This document shows positions 35,874-48,330 of a stretch of DNA of 64,000 nt, piece after piece; position 1 is the stretch's first letter; each line of letters begins with the position of its first letter. Below the pieces are notes generated by a model that saw only the letters and a program-made list of their open reading frames with translations, ran no database searches and had not been told where the DNA came from. Source of the stretch: Przewalskia tangutica (Eukaryota > Streptophyta > Magnoliopsida > Solanales > Solanaceae); NCBI GenBank assembly GCA_029844215.1, contig JAQGDG010000154.1, positions 1-64,000 on the forward strand. The letters run 5' to 3'. A program made the position numbers and the translations under genes.

Positions 35874-38800
35874 TGTCACGACCTAACTCGCCCGTGGATC
35901 GTGTCTTACCCTGCACCCTAGTGATACAATATCGTGAGTAATCAGGAACATAAAACACATACATGAAACAAATGAAGTACAAAACAAGAATTGAGAAAAC
36001 TTGCCTTTCTAAGATATATATAAATAATAACTCTTACAAATGAACAGCTTTAATCCTTTTACAAACCCCGCCACAACAAGATTACTGCACTTAAGAAATG
36101 ATATGACAACAATGGCGACAGGCCCCGCCATACCCCGAATGTAAATACCTACAACGACAGTGACTATACCAAGATAAGCCTCCGAGAAATGGAGCTTTCC
36201 CAAACGCTGAACTGTGACTCCTAAGAGCGAGGATCAACGATCGTGTACCTTTACTCGCAGATGAACGCAGCCCGGGCGAGGTCAAGATAACAGTACCAAG
36301 TATGTGAAATCAACATAAACATCGTAAATGAAATCATAGTAGTCTATATAAAGCAGAGACATGTATGATAACCAAACTACAATTCACAATAAATAAGCAA
36401 TATGTCAAGTCGTGACTCACGCCTCAAAGTTATCACAATAAAACCGTGACGGCAAGTATAAGGCATAGCCGACTACTAAGACCTATAGTACCAAAAATAC
36501 CACAAACCGTATCCCGAGGTCTTTCTAGACCGCACTATATGATCGGCCGCCACTCGCCCGCAATATCAATGCTGCCTATCCTCGAACTCTCGCAGCCCGC
36601 ATAGGTCACACATGCACCAGCATAAGGTATTCTCGAATCATGGTCCTAGACCGCCGAGGTATACCCGCATCGAGGCAGCTTAACCCCAGATCCGCCTAGG
36701 CTCCCGCAACCCGCATAGTCTCAAAAGACCGCATAGTCTCACTGCATCGCATGTGAATCCCCGCATCAGCTAAACACCCGAATGATCAATCTCGAGCTAC
36801 CGTGACTCGCATAGTCACAAGGATCGCATAAAGCCGATAGACCGCATCAAGGGTGGCAAGCCCTTGGTATAATAAGTCAAAGGGGTATGTGATACAATAA
36901 TAGTACAACGGGCTTAACGTTTAACAACGTAAGCACAACAAGAATGACCCCCTTACATCATGATCATACAAGATACTAACACACGTAGCATCCTAACATG
37001 TTTACTTATCACATCAACAAGAAAGTATTTACAAGGCTATCTCAAACCAACCCAATCAAGTTATTCACACAAGGTACTTTATGCTAACAAGTTCGGGTAT
37101 CTGTCCCTAAAGTACTTCATACATTAAATCTTTTAAAAGATCCGTTGCTTTCACATAAGTCACACAATACCCGTAATATAAAATAGAGTGACTGACTTTT
37201 TAAGTAAACCAAAACACTTACCTTTGTAAAATCAAGTAACAACATTATTTTCCAAACGTTCAAGTTTGCCTAATTCCAAATGTTCACGTTTCTTATTTTA
37301 GAAAGGATTCGCTGCTCATAGTCTTATTCATTTAAGAATATAATTTCTTTTAAACCATCTAAGAAACATAAGCCTTATGTGTGAGTAGGATATTCTTGTT
37401 TATAATAATCTTATTACAAATGCATGATCTAGGAAATATCATTTTGTCTCATCTTAGCTTCTATGCAGATGGAAGTTTCATCGTTTTATTAATACTTCAT
37501 TAATCAAAACATTTCCTTTATTAACGCCGCAGTTGGTTTGTCGATACACATTCGATTTCCAAATCAAGAAACATTATCCCTTTTAAAAATCAAGTACCAT
37601 TACTCACGAACGAGGTTTCACACAAAATTCATTGATTAAGTTAAGTCTCTTATCTTACAAGATCAAGTCTCTTAACTTCTAAAATAAATCATTCGTTTTA
37701 TCTCTCTTAAGCCGTTATACCTAACTTCCCATAAAGCTAGTATAACTCTTAAGTTTTTAAAACCACGTATTACTCTTCTTTAAAAATGCTTTAATTCTCT
37801 TGAACTACTTCAAGATTATTATTATTCGGCTTAAGTCAAAAGACATTGCATAACCACGCTCAATTAACACACGACGCCTACCGCATTTACATAGTTATAC
37901 ACATATCATGCTAGAAGAGATAGGAAGAGGTTCACATACCTCGCGACGATTATCGACTATTAGCAAATCGCTCCACGGCTATAACCCGGCTAGCCTGGTC
38001 CACCTTCTCAAGTAGCACATGCTACTCACAGAACATTCAACCTATACAGGTTATACAAGTCTATCAAAGTCTAGACTACTCAGTAGAATAAATCTAGATG
38101 CAAGGTTCTACGGTAAATTGGGCAGCCCTTCCCTACCCGCCAAACTACACAAGTTCATCAGAATACACCCTACGTAATTACGCTCAGCTTCTTTTTAAAT
38201 TCAGGCTTAAGTCCAAGGACATTGCCACAACACTAAGTTCAGTACTATCTATAGTATACTTCAACTATATATTCTAACAACATGTAATCTCCAATTACAA
38301 TAGGGGGACAAGATAATTACCTCGATAAGCCCATAATTATCCAAGTATAAATGTCGATCCTGGGCAACGTTTAGCTCCAACTCCGAGCGCTCCAACCCGC
38401 TCTAAACCACCCTTAGAAGTTCTAACCAACTTCTACACAATACTCCAACGGACTATGGAGATTTTCCTAGGGTTTCGGTTTTGTGACTGACGGGAAGTAT
38501 AATAGTATTTCTGGCTTTTCAGATAGGTATAACCTTAGAATACAACACGGTATACGGCTATGGGAAGTTGGGCATTATAAAACTACGTTGGAGAGTCGTT
38601 CTACACCACAAAAAGGGGGTATTATACAAAAACAACTAGGCTAGGGGTACACTCGGCTAGCACCCTAGAGTGGGGTGCTCTCCACAAGGGAGGCCTCGAC
38701 CGAACTCAACACAAGGGGAGGGAGAAGGAGAGCTTTCAAGACTTAGGCAAATATTTGGATGAAGAAGTCTTCACTAAGGGGTGGGTATTTATAGGTCAAG

Positions 38801-39183
38801 TGAAGGCCAACCAATGGCCAAGATCTTGCCAAGTGCAAGGCAAGTGTAGGGCCAAGATTCACCCATGTGTCCTTGACCAACTAACACACAAAAATATCCT
38901 ACTAACTCCCTGACCAACAAGGCCAATTCGCCCAACCTCCCTTTACCGCCCACTCACGTCCGCCAATGAGAGGTGCGTGGCGCCTCTTGTTGGCCCAACA
39001 CGCTTCACCACCTAAAAATCCGTAAAATTAAAAATGACATAGCCGGAAATTCCCTACAAGAGTCGTGGAAAACGCTTCGTCAAAACGACTCTAACCGGGT
39101 CAGGCTTAAAAATAAATCGCCAAGCCAAATCTCAAGTTCGAATTTCCTACGACGTCCCACGCATACTGGAAATACGTATAACA
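35874..39183 (-). mobile_element. 5' LTR of element F
   Basis: Complete LTR of about 3.3 kb from TGTCACGACCTAACTC to ATACGTATAACA. Its partner is split between 17765-20748 and 32252-33502. TATA box at 38786-38793; repeat slot 36500-36870. Its right edge abuts resumed LTR G at 39184, with TCG as a shortened copy of the left flank TCAAG. Confidence 0.88.
36500..36870. repeat. CCGCAT-type repeat region in the F 5' LTR
   Basis: Units of CCGCATAGTCTCA, CCGCATCGAGG and CATAAGGTATTC, collinear with 18400-18770. Confidence 0.65.
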
Positions 39184-40133
39184 TCGTTGCAATCAGAATA
39201 CAAATTCTATGTAATTACAAACAATTCTCTTCTTTTATACCATCCTTCTATATCTTATACTCAATTCTAAACTTCTACAATCTGTAATCTCTAATTACAA
39301 AAGAAGGACAAGATATTTACCTCGATAAGCCCAAAATTATCCAAGATTAAAGTCGATCATGAGCAAGGTTTAGCTCCTAATCTGTACGCTCCAATTCGCT
39401 CCAAGAAACCCTTAGAAGTTATAAACAACTTCTACTTAATACTTCAACCAACTATGAAGATTCTCCTAGGGCTTCGTATTGTGACTAAAGGATATAAAGT
39501 AGCATTTCCGGGCTTTTTTGTATAGAGGTAACTTAGGAATACTACAAGGTATTGGGCCAAGGTATTTTGGAATATTAACAATACTTGAGAATATTTTTCT
39601 ACCAAGGGGTGGTGTCTCACAGAACACGCGAGGGGGAGAGTGTTGGACGAGAGCTACTAAAAGGGAGGGAGGGATTTTGCCTTGAAATTTCTCAAGTGTG
39701 GATGAAGAATAAGTCTTGAACTTATGGTATTTATAGGCCAATCAATGGCCAAGATCAAAGCAAGTGGAGGTGAAGATTTGGACAAATGTTGTGGGTTTCA
39801 CCTTATCTATCTACTCCACAAATATCTACAAAATATTGACCAAATGTTTTGGGGCTTTAAAATGAAAAAACGTGCCATCTTTTCGCCCACTAATCAGCCC
39901 ACTCGAGGGTGACACGTGTCGCCTCTCGCTGGTCCAAAATATTTCATCTCTGAAAATCCAAAATAAATAAATTCTTGAAAACGTAAAATTCTCTTACAAG
40001 GTTCGGAAAATTTTCCGTCGGGAAAACAAATCTTTTTCGTTGATGTGCACAATTTCGTCCTTAACAATAATTCGGGCTTACAAAATTGTACGTACGTCCT
40101 CACATACCTACTCTGGAAATACGGGGTATAACA
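39184..40133 (-). mobile_element. Solo LTR G, segment 2 of 2
   Basis: It continues LTR G from mid-LTR (CAATCAGAATACA) to the end GGAAATACGGGGTATAACA. It contains a TATA box at 39728-39735 and an ACGT-core site GGGTGACACGTGTCGCC at 39907-39923. Confidence 0.8.
39907..39923 (-). promoter_or_regulatory. ACGT-core palindrome in LTR G
   Basis: GGGTGACACGTGTCGCC differs by one base from the perfect palindrome of the H LTRs and sits about 170 bp upstream of the minus-strand TATA box. Confidence 0.55.
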
Positions 40134-40306
40134 GTTCAAGCTTTTATATATATGCATGCCGAAAGGAAATCTTCTCTCGATAAACTGTTCTCATTCTATA
40201 ATTGTTTCATGTCTTGTTTTTTTATATTCCGCTGATTACTCTGATGTATGTCTACTTGGGTGCCCGGGTAAGGCACCAGTCACGGGCCCGGGATCGGGTC
40301 GTGACA
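40134..40306 (+). mobile_element. 3' LTR of element D, right part
   Basis: After GTTCA it reads AAGCTTTTATATATATGCATGCC and ends GGGATCGGGTCGTGACA. This is the tail of the D 5' LTR (10075-10233) that was missing at 15584. The D element therefore ends at 40306, followed by CATAG. Confidence 0.9.
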
Positions 40307-41331
40307 CATAGTAAATCATGAATAGTGAATAGTCAACTTGTCAATTCTTTTGAGTTAAATTGTTGACTCTTGTACTGCTATCATTTATATAATGTAAATA
40401 ATCTTTCGTAGAGCTTACGAGGACTCAGGGAACTTGAATTGCTTTGATGACAAGGTATGTAAGGTTTTTCCTTTTCTTGATATGATTTTATTATAGACCG
40501 AAAGTGAAATGAAGTATCGCCGAACAATTCTATTCTTAGTAGCTTGATTATGTTGTGTTTCCCTTCCATTATTCGTTATGATTCTAGTATGTTCCTCATT
40601 TAACTCCCATTCACATCTTATAATATTCCTTGTGATACCATTGATTTAGAGAACTATGGTTGGATTGTAAGGGTTGTTCTATATGATTCCATAACGATAG
40701 TCAGAGGATAACGACCATAGGTCACTCCGACTCTATTCATGATATCCCCTTCGAGGTTGGTCTTGCATCGCATATATATATATTTATTTTTATTATTATT
40801 ATGGTGCCACGCTATAATTGGTTGGTGCACGTAGATGTGCACCTAGATGTATTTCTTTCATTATTGTGTCGTGTCATAGATGGTCGGGCAGGCACGTAGT
40901 TGTGCATACCACTGATTAGTTAGGCAGATATTACCGCGTCCTATATGGTCGGGCAGTTTATGATGAGCTTATCTCACAGAGAGACTTGATACTAAATTAT
41001 ATGGCCTGATATAGTGGTTTGATTTTACTTTCATGCATATGATCATGGTTATGTCAGTTATGTTCCTTGATGCGCTGAATTCCAGGTTGACATTTTATAC
41101 TCTTCATTTGTATTACATTCTTATGTACATGTTTACCTGCCTTACGTATTTAGTACATCTTTCGTAATGATGTCCCTTTTGTCGGGGGACACTATGTTCG
41201 TGCCTACAGGTGCAGGTAGACGATTTAATGAGACTCCTCAGTAGGTTCACTGTTCAGCTTGAGTTGGTGCACTCCTCTTCTTTCGAAGTTGTCGATCGAG
41301 TTTTGGGGTATGTTTATATATATATATATAT
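40307..41331 (+). mobile_element. 3' LTR of element C, segment 2 of 3
   Basis: It begins with the right CATAG duplication and continues AT-rich C sequence. Near 41185 GTCGGGGGACACTATG and a G/T-rich run lead to a TATATATA tract where element E enters at 41332. No gene is seen. Confidence 0.7.
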
Positions 41332-41480
41332 TGTTATAAGTTCCTATATAGATTACTGCGAAATTTTGGAAAGAAAGAAAGATGTGATTTTTCGACGGAA
41401 AAGTTTAAAGGTTCGTTAATGGGAATTGGATTCCCAGCTTAGAATATTTGAGAATTATGGAATTTTATTTAGGAAATGGT

Positions 41481-41497
41481 CACGTGGGGCCCACGTG
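41481..41497 (+). promoter_or_regulatory. Double G-box palindrome in the E 5' LTR
   Basis: CACGTGGGGCCCACGTG is a perfect inverted repeat with a CACGTG G-box at each end, 150 bp into the LTR and about 195 bp before the TATA box. The B LTR has a one-mismatch version at 51099-51115. The E 3' LTR has lost it near 46143. Confidence 0.55.
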
Positions 41498-41690
41498 AAA
41501 TTTACTTTTGAGATTTTGGCCATTATGGATATTTTCGAGATGAAATATTTTGGCACGTGTCACCCGTGGCCCTGGCCGAAATTAGGTGGCCAAGTCTTGC
41601 TAGATATTTTGTGTGGACGCTTGTGGTCCCACCCACACTTGTCCCCAATCTCAACCACACACTTGCCTTCATCCTATCCCTTGGTTGTCC

Positions 41691-41698
41691 TATATATA
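41691..41698 (+). promoter_or_regulatory. TATA box of the E 5' LTR
   Basis: TCCTATATATAG followed by GATGAAATCTTCCACACTTAG; the partner copy is at 46370-46377. Confidence 0.6.
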
Positions 41699-43469
41699 GT
41701 TGATGAAATCTTCCACACTTAGACATTTGAAGACTTGAAAACCCTGCTCTCGGTTTGCCCCATTTCTTGAGCAAAATTTGTCCAACAATTCTTAAACTCT
41801 CAAGTTTTCTTCCCTAAGGTGTTAGGAAGATTGTGTACAGTTGGAAAAGATTTCACACCCGTCATCTTGAAACCCTAAGTGTTCTTCACTTTTTGAGTTG
41901 AATCTTGAAGAGAAGTTGGTTAGGAGCTTACATGGGTTGCTTGATTGGAACGTAAAGATTTGGAGCTAAGACTTGCTTGGAGCGACTTTAAGAACTTGGA
42001 TATTTTTGGGCTATTTGAGGTAGTGGAACTTAAACCTCTGTTATACATATATTATAAGTATATTATGGATTATATAATATATGGAGTAAGTTTGGAAGAG
42101 TTGGATCTTGTTAACTTGTTAAAAGAAAGGATTGGCCGTTTCATTAAAATGGTAAAACGTATCTTACTTGCTAAGCTAATAACAAAGTAACTATAACTTA
42201 TATTAAGAATGGAAATATAAGTTGGGTGACTAATAAGTAAATTGGATAAGTAAAATGGACAAAGTCGCCAAGGACCCCAACATTTACTTTGGACCGTATT
42301 TACTTTGTTTACATTGGGTATTTACATTTCGTGAAGATTTTTCAATCGCGTTTCGTGTGATCCCCTTTTAATTATTGTATTATGAAGGCGTGATAGTAAA
42401 CAATCCCCTTCTTTTACTTATTGTTATATGGAGGCGTGATAGTAAACCATACCGTTTGGGCGTGTAATCCCCTTCTTTATGTTGTTTAATTATTACGTAT
42501 ATATATATGGTATATATATTACGTTATTAAAGATGGAAAAGTGAGTATAAACGGAAGTCTTCAATTTTCCGTAGATTTTGAGGGCTTTTATTGGTATAAG
42601 TCTTCAATGATAAGAAAGGTTTGATAGAGTACTATGACCATTTTTTGGAGTACTACGTGTGGCGTGATCTACTTGGCGTGAAGTACTGAGCGTTGCTTAT
42701 TGTCGATAAATGGTATGTGAACCTCTTCCTATCTTTTCTAGCATGATTTTTGTGAACTATGTAGTACGGTAGACGTACATGTGCTAAGTGATTGGTTGGT
42801 TTAAAACATAGGGTGTTATAATAGCTTTATGGGAAGTTAGGTATAACCACCTTATGTAAAAATGGTTTACGATGTTAGAAGTTAAGAGACTTGATCTTAT
42901 AAGATAAGAGACTTAAATTATTTGTTTTAATGTGGATGTTTGTGTGATACCTCATTCGTGAGTAATGAGTACTTGGTTTTTAAAGGGATAATGTTTTTGA
43001 TTTCGAATCGTAACGTGTATCGACGCTATCATTGTTAATAAAGGAAAAGGTATTGAATAATGATGTGTTGTATTAAAACCGAAACCTCCATCTGCATAGA
43101 AGCTAAGATGAGACAAAATGATATTACATTTTCTAGATCATTAATATCGTTATAAACAAAGAATAAACTACTCACATATATGACATATGTTACTCAATTG
43201 TTTTAAAAGAGATTAAGACTATGAGTTATGAAACCTTTCTAAAATAAGTGACTGCATTTGAAAATGAGAAGTTTGAGTAATGAAACTAGGCAAACTGGAA
43301 CTTAGGAAAGAATGTTGTTACTTGATTTTGAAAAGGAATGGGTTGGTCATTCTAATACTACGGGTATAGGTGACTTTTATAAAAGTAATGGATCTCTTTA
43401 AAGAACTTAACGTATGTAGTACTTTGGGGTTAAAACCCGAACTTTGGCATAAAATGAAAGTACTTTGAG

Positions 43470-43545
43470 TGAAACTTGCCTATGCTTGTTGTTGTGAAAC
43501 TTGCCTATGTTTGTTGTTGTGAAACTTGCCTATGCTTGTGATGAT
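43470..43545 (+). repeat. 25-bp triplication in the E 5' LTR
   Basis: Three copies of GTGAAACTTGCCTATGYTTG separated by TTGTT. Also three at 48248-48330; two inverted copies occur in A LTRs (57055-57095, 62825-62875). Confidence 0.8.
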
Positions 43546-44220
43546 AGCCTTTGTTGTGCAAATGTGGTATTTGACTTATCGAGAACTTACTTGGACGGAT
43601 GGAGAATTCCACGGTATGTTTCCATTTTGATTATCGCTTGTTGTTGATGTCACATGGACGCACGCGGCCGTGCGGTCGGGTTGATTACCCGATATATTGT
43701 TATCGTGGTTACATGGACATGGTTGATCACCCGGTGTATTATTGTTGATGTCATGGACAGAATTCCGTACGCGTGGCATTGGTATTATTGTTGCATCATC
43801 GAACATGATTGATGTTGTGGGCGTGAGACCCATAGTTATATTTGAGTGATGACTTGAGGCGTGAGTCCCTTTTATGTTGTGTTGGTTATCATACATGTCT
43901 CCGCTTTATATAGACTAGTATGATTTCATTCTGATTTTTCATACTTGGTACAGGTACAGGATCCTCGCCTAGGATCTCGGAAGCTCTCGGAGGCTTATCT
44001 TTTGCATGTGTTCCCGAGTTGTAGGTTCTTGTACATATAGTTGTTGTAAATCTTAAGGTTTGTAAAAGATTAAACTGCTCGTTTTGAAAGAGTTGTATTT
44101 ATTATGTTATCGAAGGTAACTGGGTTATGTTCATATATCTGTTTCTTGTTTAAGTTTTATTTTCCGGTTTTCTCGATGATTGTATCACCAGGGTGCCGGA
44201 TAAGGCACGCGTTACAAAAG

Positions 44221-44231
44221 TGGTATCGAGC
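44221..44231 (+). other. Primer binding site of element E (tRNA-Met)
   Basis: AAAGTGGTATCGAGC follows GTTACA; a match to the initiator tRNA-Met complement lacking one or two bases. It is the clearest primer site of the window. Confidence 0.85.
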
Positions 44232-44381
44232 GCTTAATCCTCGGAAAGTGTCTCGTGTCTAGTAGAGTCTTGATTATCGCATCTATAATCGACATTTAGG
44301 ATTGGTTTCATTCTTCTCATTCCGATCGTGCCTTAGAGTTGTGTTGTAAGTTGGACCCTCCGACGATCTCGTTTTACCGCT

Positions 44382-45280
44382 ATGCCTCCGCGCAAGGCAA
44401 CCAGAGCCAAGGGCAAGACAAGGGAACCGCTAGTGAGATGAGGTTGTGCTTGACGGCGGGTTTTGTAGACGCCGCCAAGAGGTTAGAGAGACCGCAGCAC
44501 TGAGCCTCCACCCCACGAGGGCAGGAGATGGGTTATGCGAGATGGCGATTGCTGGCCGGTCGTGGCAGATATGAGGATATGGTTCACCCCCGAGCGAATA
44601 GTTTGAGGCTACGACTTTACGAGTGAGTTTTATGGGTCGAGGCACGAGGATGATCCGCAGGAGTTCATCCGATCACGCGGGTGATCAAGGCTTAGACCGA
44701 CCTTTGGTTCGTGCGTGATACCGCAATCGATTGGTTTGATTCATGGAGCTTTCGAGCATGCACCTCCAGAGATGGGATGAGTTTTGGCGTTCCTCACGCA
44801 GCCTCCGCAGATGGCGAGGCACGTTTTGATGCGCGCGTGCGGTTGGGAGTACAATGTGAGTTCGACTCACGTCGGCGGTAGCTAGTATGGAGGATCGAGT
44901 GCACCGATATGTTACAGGCTCGATGATTACATGTCGAGGCATGTTCAGAGTAGCTCTTCACCGCATGGACATTGCCCGCAGATGTGAGGCACGGAGAGGT
45001 CGACGAATGACCAAGATCGCAGAAGAGGCCGACAACAGAGGTCCTTTGTGACTTTCGAGGCGGACCGCCAAGAAGATACTAGTTTTGTACCTCCGCCGCA
45101 GAGTGGTCCTCACAACCTTGAGTATTCGGGAGCGGTCGTGGCTCGATGGTTGATTTCCGAAGTAGGGTGTTGGCGTGTGGTCGATGTGGTAGACCGCATT
45201 TGTCGTGGTGCCAGGAGCTTGTTATTTGCAGGCCATTTTCGGTAGCACGGATGTTACGTTCATCGCCTGATTAGAGTGGG
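44382..45280 (+). pseudogene. gag remnant of element E
   Basis: Start at 44382 (MPPRKAT-like opening), about 150 bp after the primer site. Frame-shifting patches match Gag: FYGSRHEDDPQEFI near 44629, RWDEF near 44770, WEYNV near 44849, ASMEDRVHRYV near 44885 and HRMDIAR near 44960. A knuckle-like cysteine cluster is not clear. At 45050-45240 the sequence follows the D gag tail (VPPPQSGP). Many indels break it. Confidence 0.7.
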
Positions 45281-45943
45281 CGGTAGTTTGTATATCCTTA
45301 ACCCTCACAGAGTTTGGTTTGCGCGATATGATGATCTTATTATATGTACGGATAGCGTTGTGTTGTTTGTAAGTTAGAAAACATGGTTAGTTGGAAGGAT
45401 AAGTGGGGCATGGAAAGTGTGAACCTTAGAGTTTTATACGTGGAGACCTTAGAGGCGAGGCCGTCTTGAGTGGGTGATTTTACGGTTGGTCTTTGCCGGA
45501 TGTACTTGGTATGCGGGAAATATTGTGGGATAATTACATGGGTAGTGTGAGATGGAAGTGGTAGCTTTCATGACGCGTGAATTAGTAAGATTGTTGATCG
45601 GGAACAAGAGTTGCGTTTAGGGTCGGGTCAGGGCCATTTGCGGTCAACCCGCAGCCCATATTGAGGTGGGGTCAGTTCGAGGTGGTCCCGCGTGGTAGGG
45701 TCACGAGGTGCTAGCCCAAGTTTAGGTAACCATCGTGCGAGTTCGTGGACGCGTTCAACGAGATCGGATCGTGAAGGCGGGAATGGCCTTAGAGTAAATG
45801 AGCCGTTGTAAGATTAGAAATGATTTCGTTGGCTTGGATTTGAGTTTTGCGCACATGTTATATTCTCGCCATGGTGGCGTGATCGGTTTGTAAGTATAGT
45901 AGTGAAGACTATACCGACACAAGACGTTTGGAGACTTAGAATG
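45281..45943 (+). other. Spacer of element E; no integrase remnant seen
   Basis: The shared spacer landmarks are present (GTGGAGACCTTAGAGGCGAGG near 45438, GGTAGGGTCACGAGG near 45696, CGAGTTCGTGGACGCG near 45738). Unlike D, F, H and A, the integrase C-terminal blocks are missing, and the sequence reaches the polypurine tract within 200 bp. E is the most reduced member. Confidence 0.55.
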
Positions 45944-45972
45944 AACATTCGACGAATGTTTCTGGGGAAGAA
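45944..45972 (+). other. Polypurine tract and hairpin of element E
   Basis: AACATTCG-A-CGAATGTT followed by TCTGGGGAAGAA and TGTTATACCC. Confidence 0.75.
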
Positions 45973-46216
45973 TGTTATACCCGTAGTTCCAGTATATAGG
46001 TGAGGATGAAATTTTAAGAAAGAAAGATGTGATTTTTCGACGAAAAGTTTCCTTTGTGAAGAAAAGGTTCGTTAATGGGAATTGGATTCCCTCGGACTTC
46101 TTAGAATATTTGAGAATTATGGAATTTTATTTCCGAATGGTCACTGAAATTTATAGTTTTTGAGATTTTGGCCATTATGGATATTTTCGAGATGAAATAT
46201 TTTGGATTTAGTAGGA

Positions 46217-46232
46217 GGCGACACGTGTCACC
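46217..46232 (+). promoter_or_regulatory. ACGT-core palindrome in the E 3' LTR
   Basis: GGCGACACGTGTCACC, one mismatch from perfect, about 140 bp before the TATA box. Confidence 0.55.
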
Positions 46233-48247
46233 TAGGTGGCCCAGCCGAAATTAGCTAGAGTGGCCAAGTCTTGCTAGATATTTTGTGTGGACAAGTGGCT
46301 TGTGGTCCCACCCACACTTGTCCCCAATCTCAACCACACACTTGCCTTCATCCTATCCCTTGGTTGTCCTATATATGCATAGTTGATGAAATCTTCCACA
46401 CTTAGACATTTGAAGACTTGAAAAACCCTCCCTTCTCCCTTGACCTAGAGCTCTGGTTTTGCCCCATTTCTTGAGCAAAATTTGTCCAACAATTCTTAAA
46501 CTCTCAAGTGTTCTTCCCTAAGGTGTTAGGAAGATTGTGTACCAAGAGTTGGAAAAGATTTCACACCACAGCCTTGAAGGGATGCCTTAAAGTTGTCATC
46601 TTGAAACCCTGTGTTCTTCACTTTTTGAGTTGAATCTTGAAGAGGTTGGTTAGGAGCTTCTATGGGTTGCTTGTAGCGGATTGGAACGTAAAGATTTGGA
46701 GCTAAGACTTGCTTGGAGCGACTTTAAGAACTTGGATATTTTGGGCTATTTGAGGTAGTGGAACTTAAACCTCTTTGTGAATTGGTTGTTATACATATAT
46801 TATAAGTATATTATGGATTATATAATATATGGAGTAAGTTTGGAAGAGTTGGATCTTGTTAACTTGTTAAAAGAAAGGATTGGCCGTTTGCCATTAAAAT
46901 GGTAAAAACGTATCTTACTTGCTGCTAATAACAAAGTAACTATAACTTATATTAAGAATGGAAATATAAGTTGGGTGACTAATGAGTAAATTGGATAAGT
47001 AAAATGGACAAAGTTGGCCAAGGACCCCAATACTTTGGACCGTATTTACTTTGGTATTTACATTATTTACATTTGGGAAGATTTTTCAATCGCGTTCGTG
47101 TGATCCTTTTAATTATTGTATTGTTATGGCGTGATAGTAAACCTTCTTTACTTATTGTTGTTATGGAGGCGTGATAGTAAACGCGTTACCGTTTGGGCGT
47201 GTAATCCTTCTTATGTTGTTTAATTATTACGCCTATATATATATATGGTATATATATTACGGTTATTCGCCTTGGTAAAAGATGGAAAAGTGAGTATAAG
47301 CGGGAAGTCAATTTTCCGTAGATTTTGAGGCTTTTTATTGGTATAAGTCTTCTATGATAAGAAAGGTTTGATAGGAGTACTATGACCATTTTAGGAGTGG
47401 AGTACTACGTGTGGCGTGATCTACTTGGCTTAAGGAGTAGCCGACGGGTTGAAGTACTTGGAGCGTTTTGCTTATTGTCGATAAATCGCCGCGGTATGTG
47501 AACCTCTTCCTATCTTTCTAGCATGATTGTTGTGAACTATGTAGTACGGTGCATATGCTAAGTGATTTGGTTGGTTTAAAACATAGGGTGTTATAATAGC
47601 TTTATGGGAAGTTAGTTATAATGACCTTATGTAGGTGAAAATGGTTTACTGATGTTAGAAGTTAAGAGACTTGATCTTATAAGATAAGAGACTTAACTTA
47701 TTTGTTTTAATGTGGATGTTTGTGTGAAACCTCATTCGTGAGTAATGAGTACTTGGTTTTTAAAGGGATAATGTTTCTTGATTTGGGAATCGAATGTATC
47801 GCGTTAATAAAGGAAAATGTATTGAATAATGATGTGTTGTATTAAAAAGAAACCTCCATCTGCATGCTAGATGAGACAAAATGATATTACATTTTCTAGA
47901 TCATGGCTGCTGTAATAAGATCGTTATAAACAAAGAATAAACTACTCACATATATGACATATGTTACTCAATTGTTTTAAAAGAGATTAAGACTATGAGT
48001 TATGAAACCTTTCTAAAATAAGTGACTTGAGCATTTGAAAATGAGAAGTTTGAGTAATGAAACTAGGCAAACCGAACTTAGGAAAGAATGTTGTTACTTG
48101 ATTTTGAAAAGGAATGTGGGTTGGTCATTCTAATACTACGGGTATAGGGTGACTTTATAAAAGTAATGGATCTCTTTTAAGAACTTAACGATGTAGTACT
48201 TTGGGGTTAAAACCCGAACTTTGGCATAAAATGAAAGTACTTTGAGT

Positions 48248-48330
48248 TGTGTGAAACTTGCCTATGCTTGTTGTTGTGAAACTTGCCTATGTTTGTTGTT
48301 GTGAAACTTGCCTATGCTTGTGATGATAGC
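48248..48330 (+). repeat. 25-bp triplication in the E 3' LTR
   Basis: Same unit and copy number as 43470-43545, so the triplication predates the insertion of E. Confidence 0.8.

Larger units (their letters stand above)
41332..44216 (+). mobile_element. 5' LTR of element E (Ty3/gypsy)
   Basis: A 2.9 kb LTR from TGTTATAAGTTCC to CACGCGTTACA, paired with 45973-49156. Landmarks: a double G-box palindrome at 41481-41497, an ACGT-core site at 41553-41565, a TATA box TATATATA at 41691-41698 and a 25-bp triplication near 43470-43545. About 300 bp shorter than its partner through many small deletions. Confidence 0.88.

Noticed and set aside
44217..44240. tRNA gene
   Set aside because: Only the 11-12 bases complementary to the tRNA-Met 3' end are present, as expected of a primer binding site.
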